This document shows positions 56,891 through 64,000 of a stretch of 64,000 nucleotides of DNA, piece after piece. The stretch covers positions 2,790,001 through 2,854,000 of the forward strand of contig NZ_CP092370.1 of NCBI RefSeq assembly GCF_028473145.1, written 5' to 3'. Position 1 is the stretch's first letter. Every line of letters starts with the position of its first letter. The stretch comes from Flavobacterium sp. CBA20B-1. Its GTDB lineage: Bacteria > Bacteroidota > Bacteroidia > Flavobacteriales > Flavobacteriaceae. The notes under the pieces were generated by a model, which was not told the origin of the DNA, ran no database searches, and saw nothing but the letters and a program-made list of their open reading frames with translations. Position numbers and translations under genes: made by a program.

Positions 56891-57523
56891 ATGAAGTTTT
56901 GCCTTTTCGTTTTAAGCTTCTTGTTGTTTATGAGTTGCCAGAAAACAACAACCGTTACAGCAGACACAACCGTTTTACTTAAACAGTATGAAACATTTCC
57001 AAAAAGTCAAATAGATACAGTAGCATCGATTTTACAAAAGTTTTACGGCGTTAAAACAGTAATTTCTCATAAACAAAAATTATATCCGGAAGCATTTATA
57101 AATGTAAAATCTCCAAGATACAGAGCCGACAGTATCATTAAATTTCAACAGAAAGAAATTAGCAGTAATATTGATTATGTTTTGGGGTTGACATCTCAAG
57201 ACATTTCTGTTACCAAAAAAGAAGCTTCAGGAAACATCAAAAAGCCAGAATACAAATATAAAGATTGGGGAATTATGGGATTGGCATATTGCCCTGGAGA
57301 AAGCTGCGTTGTTTCTACTTTTCGAATAAATAGCAAAAATAAAGCTGTTTATTTTGACAGATTAAAAAAAGTTACAGTTCACGAATTTGGTCATAATCTT
57401 GGTTTACCACATTGTCCCAACAAAAAGTGTGTGATGACCGATGCCGTGGAAAGTGTAAAAACCATTGATAACGCAGAATTAAAACTTTGTAGTGATTGCG
57501 CAGGGAAAATAAACTTTCATTAA
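56891..57523 (+). CDS. Archaemetzincin-like zinc metalloprotease lipoprotein
   Basis: 210 aa with lipobox LLFMSC (Cys near residue 16). The metzincin zinc site VHEFGHNLGLPHC is followed by NKKCVM and, at the C-terminus, LCSDC, the HExxHxxGxxHC...CxM...CxxC arrangement of archaemetzincins with a second, structural zinc. Most family members are cytoplasmic; here a lipoprotein signal suggests envelope location. It starts 6 nt after recN. The substrate is unknown. Confidence 0.88.
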   Translation: MKFCLFVLSFLLFMSCQKTTTVTADTTVLLKQYETFPKSQIDTVASILQKFYGVKTVISHKQKLYPEAFINVKSPRYRADSIIKFQQKEISSNIDYVLGLTSQDISVTKKEASGNIKKPEYKYKDWGIMGLAYCPGESCVVSTFRINSKNKAVYFDRLKKVTVHEFGHNLGLPHCPNKKCVMTDAVESVKTIDNAELKLCSDCAGKINFH

Positions 57524-57526
57524 ATA

Positions 57527-57599
57527 CCTGCAAGGTTTTTAAAACCTTATAGGTATCAAAAAATAGTAAAAACCCACAAGGTCAGTAAAGACCTTGCAG
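57527..57599. repeat. Double-palindrome intergenic repeat, likely terminator
   Basis: Ends are inverted (CCTGCAAGGT and ACCTTGCAGG) and each half forms its own hairpin (AAGGTTTT/AAAACCTT and AAGGTC/GACCTT). It separates the convergent protease and maleate isomerase genes. The arms resemble a dispersed Bacteroidota repeat rather than a plain terminator. Confidence 0.65.
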
Positions 57600-57607
57600 G
57601 ATCAATC

Positions 57608-58357
57608 TTAATAATTCCCTTTTAGCAAACTTCCGCCAATAGTAGATTTCGCTTCAATTCCCAATTTTTTCATCATTTCGTAAGTGGTACAAACAGCAGC
57701 CGATGTTACCGGAATACCAATTTCTTGTTCAATTTGGTCAATTGCTTCTAACGACGGCATTTGTACGCAGGCAGATGCTACCAAAACATCAACTCCTGTT
57801 AAATCTAACTGTTTGTAAATATCTAATAAATTCAAGGGGTTTTGAGCCGCAACTTCTAAATTATCAGGAATTTCCAAAGCAATACTTTCCTTAACTTTAA
57901 AACCTTGATGTTCAATGTAATCAACCACCATGTCGGTCAACGGACGCATATACGGCGTAATCACCGAAACCGTTTTGGCTCCCAAAACATTCAAACCGTT
58001 AATCAATGCACCCGCAGAAGTAACAATTGGCGTAGGAAAACCATTAGCAATTGTTTCCTGATGTAGATTCACTTCAGACACGCAATGATACCCGCGACCC
58101 ATACTCATAATCGCCACCAAACACGCATAACCCATCACGTCAACCTGTGCGTCAGACAATTCCAGCGCACATTTTAAACTCATCGCATCCATGGCTTCCA
58201 ACTCTTCTTTGGTTACTTTTTTCATGCGCATGCGGCTACTGTGAAACGTAAAACGTTCAGGTAAAATGGTTTCGCGCGCCTTGAATATTGCCGGAATTTC
58301 GGTTTCCATGGTAACGTTACTCGATGGAACTATCTGACCAATTCTATATTTTTTCAT
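57608..58357 (-). CDS. Maleate isomerase (Asp/Glu racemase superfamily)
   Basis: Cis-trans isomerase turning maleate into fumarate, 249 aa. The two catalytic cysteines of the family are present: Cys79 (GYACLVAI) and Cys197 (SACVQMPSL), with the same 118-residue spacing as known maleate isomerases. IVPSSNVTMETEIP near the start matches the carboxylate-binding region. Arylmalonate decarboxylases are related but usually lack the first Cys. It is the downstream gene of the aromatic cluster, separated from the FAH-family gene by a dispersed repeat. Confidence 0.88.
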   Translation of the reverse strand: MKKYRIGQIVPSSNVTMETEIPAIFKARETILPERFTFHSSRMRMKKVTKEELEAMDAMSLKCALELSDAQVDVMGYACLVAIMSMGRGYHCVSEVNLHQETIANGFPTPIVTSAGALINGLNVLGAKTVSVITPYMRPLTDMVVDYIEHQGFKVKESIALEIPDNLEVAAQNPLNLLDIYKQLDLTGVDVLVASACVQMPSLEAIDQIEQEIGIPVTSAAVCTTYEMMKKLGIEAKSTIGGSLLKGNY

Positions 58358-58375
58358 TTTTATTTTCTATATTTT

Positions 58376-58490
58376 GGGCGTTCCCCGCTGAGGCGGGTCG
58401 GGCTTTTCGTTTCAATCTTTTTGGTTTTTATGCTTCGACAAGCTCAGCATGACAAACAAAAAAGGATTTCCACTGCAATCCCTAACGCGG
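58376..58490 (+). repeat. Dispersed intergenic repeat, copy 2, with nested palindrome
   Basis: Same end blocks as the copy at 36311 (GGGCGTTCCCC... and ...ATCCCTAACGCGG). The middle carries a GCTTCGACAAGCTCAGCATG palindrome, a word I recall as frequent in Bacteroidota genomes. It sits inside the catabolic cluster. Confidence 0.75.
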
Positions 58491-58498
58491 TTGATTGT

Positions 58499-59413
58499 TT
58501 ATTTTGAAATTTCTTTTACCGTATTCACAATGGTACCAATACCTTCTACAGTAGCTTCAACCACATCGCCATCGTGCAGCCATTCTTGCGGATCACGACC
58601 TGCACCCACACCAGCTGGAGTTCCTGTGGCAATAATATCGCCCGCTTCTAAGGTGAAAACGGTACTTAAATCTTCAATCAAATCGTTGATATTGAATAAC
58701 ATGAATTTGGTGTTTGAATTTTGTTTTTCAATGCCGTTTACTTTCAACGATAAATTCAAGTTGTGTGGATTTTCAATTTCATCTTTCGTAACCAAAAATG
58801 GGCCCATGGGTGCAAACGTATCTTGACCTTTTGAAACAATCCATTGACCTTCACGGCGACAATCACGCGCCGATATATCGTTAATTACGGTATAACCAAA
58901 AACATAATCCAGAGCATCAGCTTTTGAAACATATTTTCCTTTTTTGGAAATAATTACACCTAATTCACATTCCCAGTCTAATTGTGAAGTCAACTTGGTA
59001 TTTTTAATGATTTCTGTATTTGTACCTGTAACCGTAGTTGGTGGTTTAGAAAAAATAATTGGTTTAGTTGGAAGTTTACCTGTGGTATCCAATGTACGCG
59101 CGCTTTCGGCAACGTGCTCGGTATAATTCAATCCAATACCGATAATGTTTTTTCGAGGTTTTTCAATTGGAGCCAAAATTTCCACATCGTTCAATGCGTA
59201 AGAAATATTTTCAAAATCAACATCGCGGGTGTCATTTATTAGATTGGTAATTTCAGCAATCACTTCAATTCCCATGTCAATTAATTCCAACATATCATTT
59301 GGTAAAGGGAAATTTGAAATTCCACCAAAATCTTCCATATCAACAACCATATTGTTGTGAATAAATCCTAAACGAGAATCGCTGTCTTTTGTTTTGTATG
59401 TAAGTAGTTTCAT
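58499..59413 (-). CDS. Fumarylacetoacetate hydrolase family protein (acylpyruvate hydrolase)
   Basis: C-C bond hydrolase of 304 aa. The FAH catalytic domain (about 75-300) carries the metal-binding DWECELGVII and the downstream Asp in YTVINDISARDCRR, and ends with IATGTPAGVGAGRDP, typical of the family. In a gentisate-type pathway it would cleave maleyl- or fumarylpyruvate (or an amide analogue) into pyruvate and a C4 acid. A following maleate isomerase favours direct cleavage of the cis isomer. Lies 70 nt after the dioxygenase gene. Confidence 0.85.
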   Translation of the reverse strand: MKLLTYKTKDSDSRLGFIHNNMVVDMEDFGGISNFPLPNDMLELIDMGIEVIAEITNLINDTRDVDFENISYALNDVEILAPIEKPRKNIIGIGLNYTEHVAESARTLDTTGKLPTKPIIFSKPPTTVTGTNTEIIKNTKLTSQLDWECELGVIISKKGKYVSKADALDYVFGYTVINDISARDCRREGQWIVSKGQDTFAPMGPFLVTKDEIENPHNLNLSLKVNGIEKQNSNTKFMLFNINDLIEDLSTVFTLEAGDIIATGTPAGVGAGRDPQEWLHDGDVVEATVEGIGTIVNTVKEISK

Positions 59414-59482
59414 TTTTTTATAAATTTAAACCATTAAGAAATTAAAGTTCATTAAGTTTTTTGAAATTGATTTTTGATTTTG

Positions 59483-60592
59483 TTATTGAATTTTTTGATG
59501 CCCATTATTTTCCTCTAATTCTCTTGATTGATACAAACCTAAACTTTCAATAACAGGTAAATCATTAAACGAAAACAGACAAGCATCTTCGGTATCAGAT
59601 AAATTATGATGTTCGTGCCAAGCCCAACTCGGAACACAGAAAATATCACGCTCTTTCCAATCGAAACGTTTGCCGTTGATGATCGTGTAACCTTTTCCTT
59701 TTGCACACTGATACACGAATGAACCGGTGTGTTTATGCGCTTTTCCGTTGAAACCTTTTGGCAACAATTGAATGGAAGCTCCCATGGTTTGCATAACGTG
59801 ACCACCCGTTAACGGATTGCTGTACTGCATGATAATTCCATCGAACCTATTTACATCGTTCACTTTTTCGGCTTCTAAAAGTGCCGGATAAACCGTTTTC
59901 CAAGAATATTTAAATAGGGGAGAATACGGTTTGTTCCATTCTTTATCAGGCGGAATCAATCCGGTTCCGCCGTAAGTCATTGGTGAATGATTGATAGGTG
60001 CAGTTAAAGGCTGCGTTCCATCGTAAACTGCGTAATCATTGGCTTCCAAAGCATTTACGAGAGGAATATCCAACCCATCTTGCCAAATGCAGGTTTTTCC
60101 GCCTTCTTCTACACCATGTTCATGCCAAGTGGAATTGGGAGTAATGACAAAATCGTTAACTTCTAACATAATTTTGTTACCATCAACAACCGTGTATCCG
60201 CCTTCTCCTTCCATGATAAAACGTAATGCCGAAGCTTTGTGACGATGAGCCGAAGTAAATTCTCCGGGACGCGTAACCTGAATTCCGGTGTACAGCCAGC
60301 CCACAGCAGCACTTACATCTCTGCGTTTATCGTTCACTAAATAAACAACGCGACGACCTGCTTTTTCGGGTGTAACCAGTTCGGAAGATTTTAAAACCAA
60401 ATGCCTTAAATCTTCGTATTTCCATAACATTGGAATCGATGAACTTCTTGGTTCCCAAGGTTCAATATCGTTGGCAACCGTCCATAAAGCACCAGCGCCC
60501 AATCCTTCTAATTCTTTATAATATGCTTCTAATTCCGGCGTGTCTTCAACTCGTGCACGACCGTAAATATCGTCTGATTGTGGTGTATCCAT
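59483..60592 (-). CDS. Gentisate 1,2-dioxygenase-like bicupin
   Basis: Fe(II) ring-cleaving dioxygenase of 369 aa with two cupin domains. The first has the metal-site pattern SAHRHKASALRFIMEGEG with a later TWHEHGVE; the second has KAHKHTGSFVYQC and WAWHEHH. Length and layout match gentisate 1,2-dioxygenase, which opens a 2,5-dihydroxybenzoate ring between C1 and C2. Related bicupins accept salicylate, aminosalicylate or hydroxyanthranilate, so the true substrate is open. It begins 12 nt after the transposase-like gene. Confidence 0.87.
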   Translation of the reverse strand: MDTPQSDDIYGRARVEDTPELEAYYKELEGLGAGALWTVANDIEPWEPRSSSIPMLWKYEDLRHLVLKSSELVTPEKAGRRVVYLVNDKRRDVSAAVGWLYTGIQVTRPGEFTSAHRHKASALRFIMEGEGGYTVVDGNKIMLEVNDFVITPNSTWHEHGVEEGGKTCIWQDGLDIPLVNALEANDYAVYDGTQPLTAPINHSPMTYGGTGLIPPDKEWNKPYSPLFKYSWKTVYPALLEAEKVNDVNRFDGIIMQYSNPLTGGHVMQTMGASIQLLPKGFNGKAHKHTGSFVYQCAKGKGYTIINGKRFDWKERDIFCVPSWAWHEHHNLSDTEDACLFSFNDLPVIESLGLYQSRELEENNGHQKIQ

Positions 60593-60604
60593 ACAATTTA
60601 TATT

Positions 60605-61051
60605 TTAGTTGGTTTTATCGTTAAATTCTTTAAATCCAAATTTTTCAATTAGTTCTATATATTCTTCTTGAAAAGATTTTTTTGAATGATGAACCTCTTG
60701 ATTTTTTATATAATTTCTTACTTTATCAACAATAGATTCTGACACTGAAACTGCAAAATATTCCTCTTGCCACTGAAATTTTTCTTCAATATATTGTTGT
60801 TTATTAAACCAATTTGCCGATTCACCTTTAATAAGCTGCATTATTTTACTTATGGTTTGATCTGATCCTAATGAAATTAAACAATGACAATGATCGGTGT
60901 AACCACTTATAAAATCAATAAAAATACCTTTCTCTGCTGCATTTTGCTTTATATGTTGCCACATGGCTTCTCTTATCTCGAGTGTTTTGAGAAAAGGATT
61001 TCTGTTTTTTGTACTCCAAACAAAATGTATGTAGACTTTTATAAATGGCAT
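60605..61051 (-). CDS. IS200-like / REP-associated tyrosine transposase
   Basis: Y1-type single-strand transposase of 148 aa. HUH motif at His54/His56 (DHCHCLI), catalytic Tyr114 (VRNYIKNQ), and the family start FIKVYIHFVWSTKNRNP. It carries no accessory TnpB. A GGCTAAAGCC palindrome lies 9 nt upstream of its start and two more hairpins follow, as expected for an IS200 end or a REP-associated gene. It is inserted in the catabolic cluster in the same orientation, 12 nt before the dioxygenase start, and may affect its expression. Confidence 0.9.
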   Translation of the reverse strand: MPFIKVYIHFVWSTKNRNPFLKTLEIREAMWQHIKQNAAEKGIFIDFISGYTDHCHCLISLGSDQTISKIMQLIKGESANWFNKQQYIEEKFQWQEEYFAVSVSESIVDKVRNYIKNQEVHHSKKSFQEEYIELIEKFGFKEFNDKTN

Positions 61052-61387
61052 TTTAATTTGGCTAAAGCCTTTAATGTTCTATTATTTTCTTCCACAGGTT
61101 GAAACCTGTGGCAATTCAAAACCTGTGGCAATTCAAAACTTGTGGCAATTCAAAACCTGTTACAACTCAAACTTTTGAGAATTGAAATCTATCTTAATAA
61201 TTCAAAATTTAAAGCGATTGAAAAACTGTATAAATTCTGAACCTTTTATAAACTAAAATTTCTATCTATTTGTCATATCAAAAATACTAATGATATTTTA
61301 AGATTTTGATTTTGTAATCAATTTTGAATTGCCTCCAGATTTATCTGGAGGAATTAAATGATTTGTAAATATTGACTTTAGTCAAAA
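61052..61387. repeat. Transposase-associated hairpins and 17-nt tandem repeat; no gene
   Basis: GGCTAAAGCC at 61060-61069; hairpin CCACAGGTTGAAACCTGTGG at 61092-61111; four tandem 17-nt units of ACCTGTGGCAATTCAAA type at 61104-61171 (the fourth diverged); hairpin CCTCCAGATTTATCTGGAGG at 61332-61351. The rest is AT-rich. No frame resembles a gene. The hairpins probably mark the transposase-linked end. Confidence 0.7.
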
Positions 61388-62353
61388 TTAATCTTCTTTA
61401 TTTATAAAGGTAATTTTTTTTGTGGGAGCAACATTCACTCTTAAATCAAAAATATCAAAACGATTGTAATGCCCCAGAATATCATGCATTTGCTTTGGTT
61501 GGATACATTTTGAAAGATCGATATCGGCATAAATAATTCCTTCTTCATCAATTAAAGGCTGACCGATCACAGCTCCGTTCGGACCGATAAATCCTGAAAA
61601 GGCACTGCTTTTTCTGTCTAACATTTCATCAACATTGGGAACATCGGCACGTAAAGCATCTTTAATTTCCTGTGAAATCGTTGAACACGAAACAATGGTA
61701 AACAACTTTCCTTCAAAAGAATGCGCTGCAGCACGAATTTTTATCGCTTCTGCCATATCGTAATCAGGTGGGGCAACTGGCAATGAAATATAATTGGCTA
61801 TGTGGATTAATTCGCCTTGAGAAAGCAATGTAAATCGCGCCAAAGTGTTGGTGTTTTCGCCACAAGCCAATGTTCCAACCGGACCAACTTCGGTAGGATA
61901 TACTTTTAGCGAAGAACCGTCGCCCGATGTCCATGTTAATTTTTCAGCCCATGTTGGAACTAGTTTTCTATGCTTACCGATAACATTTCCGTGATTGTCT
62001 ATAATTAAATTGGTGTTGTAAATTTCACCAAAACTATCGCCGCGTTCGTTAATTCCAATCACAATATTCATATCGAAATCTTTTGCTGCTTTGTATAGTT
62101 TCTGCATAGATGCATCGTTCACAGAAACTGAATTTTTGTACAGTTCTTCGTACCATTTACTGCCTTGAACCGGAGTCATAATCCAGTTCCAATAAGGATA
62201 TCCGGCAATAAAAACCTCGGGAAAAGCAATTAATTTTGCTCCGTTTTCATGCGCTTCTTTTATGAACGATATAGCTTTATCGATTGTTTTTTCTACGTTA
62301 AGAAAAACAGGTGCGGTTTGAACCGTTGCTGCTTTAAATTGATTGAATTCCAT
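61388..62353 (-). CDS. Nitrilase-superfamily C-N hydrolase
   Basis: 321 aa with the full Glu-Lys-Cys triad: Glu46 (AFPEVFIAGYPYW), Lys130 (KHRKLVPTW) and Cys164 (LACGENTNTLARF). CGENTN and length are those of branch-1 nitrilases, which hydrolyse nitriles to acid and ammonia but can also act on amides. In this cluster a nitrile or a maleamate-type amide could be the substrate; the second is inferred from the maleate isomerase and ring-cleavage genes. Separated from the DinB-like gene by a TATTAAG repeat. Confidence 0.85.
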   Translation of the reverse strand: MEFNQFKAATVQTAPVFLNVEKTIDKAISFIKEAHENGAKLIAFPEVFIAGYPYWNWIMTPVQGSKWYEELYKNSVSVNDASMQKLYKAAKDFDMNIVIGINERGDSFGEIYNTNLIIDNHGNVIGKHRKLVPTWAEKLTWTSGDGSSLKVYPTEVGPVGTLACGENTNTLARFTLLSQGELIHIANYISLPVAPPDYDMAEAIKIRAAAHSFEGKLFTIVSCSTISQEIKDALRADVPNVDEMLDRKSSAFSGFIGPNGAVIGQPLIDEEGIIYADIDLSKCIQPKQMHDILGHYNRFDIFDLRVNVAPTKKITFINKED

Positions 62354-62362
62354 AATAAGATT

Positions 62363-62393
62363 GTATTAAGATTGGAGTATTAAGTATTAAGAC
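62363..62393 (+). repeat. TATTAAG-type ~31-nt repeat
   Basis: GTATTAAG words matching the copies around 23S (41282-41349, 44445-44475). It fills the spacer between the nitrilase-like and DinB-like genes. Confidence 0.65.
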
Positions 62394-62408
62394 ATTTATA
62401 AAATGGAC

Positions 62409-62888
62409 TTAATCTTGTTTATTTTGTGACAACATTTTCTTGATAAGGACAATTTGCCCTAAATGATAATAACTGTGTTCAATCATGGCTTCGATGTTTC
62501 TTCGATAAGTTCCATATTTTTCATCAACAAAAACCGAATTTAATTTATCATCGCTCATCGTTTCAACTTTTCGAATAAATTCTTCAGCATCATTCCAAAA
62601 TCGATTTAAAAACAAATTCCATTGTTCTTGAGATTCAACCGGAGAAAAATCGAAACTGAATTGATCTTTTATATCTAATGTTCCGCCATTAAAAACATTC
62701 AAAATTCCTGAAATATAATAATGTATATGCTGCGCCAAAGCGGCAATGGTGTTTAAGGAATCTACTTTTTTTGTTACGATTTGCCAGTCTGAATCAACCA
62801 ACTGATCTTTAAAATTAGTATTGGCAATCCAAGTTCCGTTGAGAATTACTTCACGAAAACGATTAGCTAATTGTGTTGACTGATTCAT
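62409..62888 (-). CDS. DinB/MDMPI-fold metal-binding protein
   Basis: Four-helix protein of 159 aa. Metal-site histidines are visible in AQHIHYYISG and EHSYYHLGQI, as in the DinB superfamily. That superfamily includes thiol-dependent maleylpyruvate isomerases and bacillithiol transferases, so in this gentisate-like cluster it could isomerise the ring-cleavage product; this is inference. It follows the thioesterase gene by 3 nt and is clearly cotranscribed with it. Confidence 0.8.
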   Translation of the reverse strand: MNQSTQLANRFREVILNGTWIANTNFKDQLVDSDWQIVTKKVDSLNTIAALAQHIHYYISGILNVFNGGTLDIKDQFSFDFSPVESQEQWNLFLNRFWNDAEEFIRKVETMSDDKLNSVFVDEKYGTYRRNIEAMIEHSYYHLGQIVLIKKMLSQNKQD

Positions 62889-62891
62889 AAA

Positions 62892-63311
62892 TTATAAATG
62901 ATATTTCTCAATTTTTGCTTTCACTTCGTCATTAAAAGCTTCGGCTTTAATCGTTTTTCTGTCTTCGGCAATAGCAACATTTACCAAGGTAACTTCGCCT
63001 TCTAAAACCGTTTTATCTTGCTGATTGATAAATTGAAAACCGCAAACTACCGATGAACTTTTCAATTCTTTTACCCATAATTTTTTGGTTAGAATTTCAC
63101 CAATTCGCGCTGCATTTTTAAACTGAACCTTTAAATCTACTGTAGGAATTCCGTTGGTTTCATGGATTTTAGAAAAAGGTCGATCTAAAGCTTCTTCAAA
63201 CCAATCTTCAACCAAATCATTCAACATTTCAAGAAATCGTGGATAAAAAACAATTCCTGCAAAATCGGTATGTCTAAAACGTATTTGTTCTTCTTTTATA
63301 AAATAACTCAT
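62892..63311 (-). CDS. Hotdog-fold acyl-CoA thioesterase (4-hydroxybenzoyl-CoA thioesterase type)
   Basis: 139 aa single hotdog domain. HTDFAGIVFYPRFLEM near the start matches the 4HBT active-site motif, with Asp16 in the position of the catalytic Asp17 of the Pseudomonas enzyme. In this cluster it would release an aromatic acid from its CoA ester, between the ligase step and the ring-cleaving dioxygenase. Tol-Pal-type thioesterases are an alternative, but no tol genes are near. Confidence 0.85.
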   Translation of the reverse strand: MSYFIKEEQIRFRHTDFAGIVFYPRFLEMLNDLVEDWFEEALDRPFSKIHETNGIPTVDLKVQFKNAARIGEILTKKLWVKELKSSSVVCGFQFINQQDKTVLEGEVTLVNVAIAEDRKTIKAEAFNDEVKAKIEKYHL

Positions 63312-63318
63312 TATATAT

Positions 63319-63344
63319 GTCTTAATACTTAAATCTTAATACTA
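63319..63344 (-). repeat. TATTAAG-type repeat
   Basis: CTTAATA words in the spacer before the thioesterase gene, reversed relative to the copy at 62363 and overlapping the last codon of the CoA ligase. Confidence 0.6.
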
Positions 63345-64000
63345 CTTCAACTTAAAACGTTGAATTTTACCTGTTTCGGTTTTTGGCAATTGGTCAAGAA
63401 AATTAATTACCCGCGGATATTTATAAGGTGCGGCATTTTCTTTAAACCAGTTTTGAATTTCCTTTGCTAGCTCTGGAGAAGCATTCGCTTGATTTTTTAG
63501 AACGATATTCGCACAAACCAACATGCCACGCTCTTCATCGGGCAATCCCACAACGGCACATTCTAAAATTTCATCGTGCATTAAAAGCACGCTTTCCACT
63601 TCAATCGCAGCAATGTTATAGCCCGATGAAATAATCATATCGTCGCCACGAGCCACAAACCAAAAATAACCATCTTCATCTTGCTTAAAAATATCGCCGG
63701 TAATATTCCAACCGTTTTGTACATATTGTTGCTGTTTTTCAGGTCGGTTTAAATATTTACAGCCGGTAATTCCCCGAACAGCCAATCTTCCAGGTGTATT
63801 GTGTGGAACGTTGTTTCCGTTTTCATCGATGATTTTCGCTTCGTAACCTGTAATTGCAATTCCAGTTGCTCCCGGTTTCATATTCTCTTGGTTCGATGAT
63901 ATAAAGATATGAAGCATTTCGGTAGCACCAATGCCATCGATGATTTTTAAGCCGGTGGCGTTGTACCAATCTTCCCAAATTTTTAAAGGAAGCGTTTCTC
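63342..64000 (-). CDS. Benzoate/2-aminobenzoate-CoA ligase family protein, 5' end beyond the window
   Basis: C-terminal ~219 residues of an AMP-forming aryl-CoA ligase. The frame continues upstream of the first internal Met to the window edge. Visible motifs: GLKIIDGIGATEMLHIFISS (the A5-like signature of benzoate-CoA ligases), WNITGDIFKQDEDGYFWFVAR (A7), SSGYNIAAIEVE (A8) and the catalytic Lys in PKTETGKIQR (A10). It would activate an aromatic acid such as anthranilate or benzoate for the downstream pathway. The N-terminal substrate-binding residues are not in the window. Confidence 0.9.
   Translation of the reverse strand, partial: ETLPLKIWEDWYNATGLKIIDGIGATEMLHIFISSNQENMKPGATGIAITGYEAKIIDENGNNVPHNTPGRLAVRGITGCKYLNRPEKQQQYVQNGWNITGDIFKQDEDGYFWFVARGDDMIISSGYNIAAIEVESVLLMHDEILECAVVGLPDEERGMLVCANIVLKNQANASPELAKEIQNWFKENAAPYKYPRVINFLDQLPKTETGKIQRFKLK

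Noticed and set aside
63342-63917. A complete 191-aa CoA ligase fragment starting at an internal Met
   Set aside because: The frame stays open with conserved ligase sequence (IIDGIGATEM) upstream to the window edge, so it is the 3' part of a longer gene.

Overview
This window looks like a chromosome segment of a member of the Flavobacteriaceae (Bacteroidota). The evidence is low-GC coding sequence, promoters of the Bacteroidota TTTG / TAnnTTTG type, A-rich leaders, a 16S 3' end reading GGAACACCTCC, and lineage-specific genes for type IX secretion and gliding (gldJ, porU, porV, a PorD-like gene, one cargo with a type A sorting domain). The genus cannot be fixed from the sequence alone.

Layout. 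(1) 1-1860: edge of an integrative element, with the start of a helix-turn-helix gene and a Bacteroidota-type tyrosine integrase. (2) 1864-2639: a tRNA-Pro gene followed by two ~350-bp tandem units, each a GIY-YIG nuclease gene fused to a 3' fragment of the same tRNA. (3) 2832-19348: housekeeping genes (trxB, an ABC ATPase, an S9 peptidase, a FabH-like synthase with a lipid hydroxylase, a glutamate-synthase-like protein, a long GAPDH, HtrA, dapF, mltG). (4) 19389-26476: a heme uptake locus, with hmuTUV-hmuS facing a TonB receptor and an HmuY lipoprotein across a shared control region. (5) 26642-36263: a lysozyme-like protein, gldJ, porU, porV, cdd and a UDP-glucose dehydrogenase. (6) 36515-38924: a two-gene secreted/lipoprotein module bounded by identical-arm palindromes; both genes are out of frame, one at a G8 tract. 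(7) 39005-44722: tRNA-Val and an rRNA operon (16S, tRNA-Ile, an aberrant tRNA-Ala, 23S, 5S), followed by about 1.1 kb of repeats. (8) 45886-57523: ligA, a split 5'-nucleotidase, dapA, ferritin, and the bamD-rpoZ-coaBC-porD-recN-archaemetzincin run. (9) 57608-64000: an aromatic catabolic cluster on the minus strand, cut by the window end.

How the genes fit together. The catabolic cluster holds an aryl-CoA ligase, a hotdog thioesterase, a DinB-fold protein, a nitrilase-family C-N hydrolase, a gentisate-dioxygenase-like bicupin, a fumarylacetoacetase-family hydrolase and a maleate isomerase. Together these suit ring activation, release of a 2,5-substituted benzoate, cleavage, and conversion to pyruvate and fumarate. 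The C-N hydrolase next to a maleate isomerase raises the possibility that the ring substrate is 5-hydroxyanthranilate, cleaved to an amide intermediate (inference).

The least ordinary signals are the GIY-YIG/tRNA tandem, the same GC-rich hairpin replacing the anticodon arm in both the tRNA-Pro fragments and the rRNA-operon tRNA-Ala, the G-tract-interrupted lipoprotein, and several dispersed intergenic repeat families.
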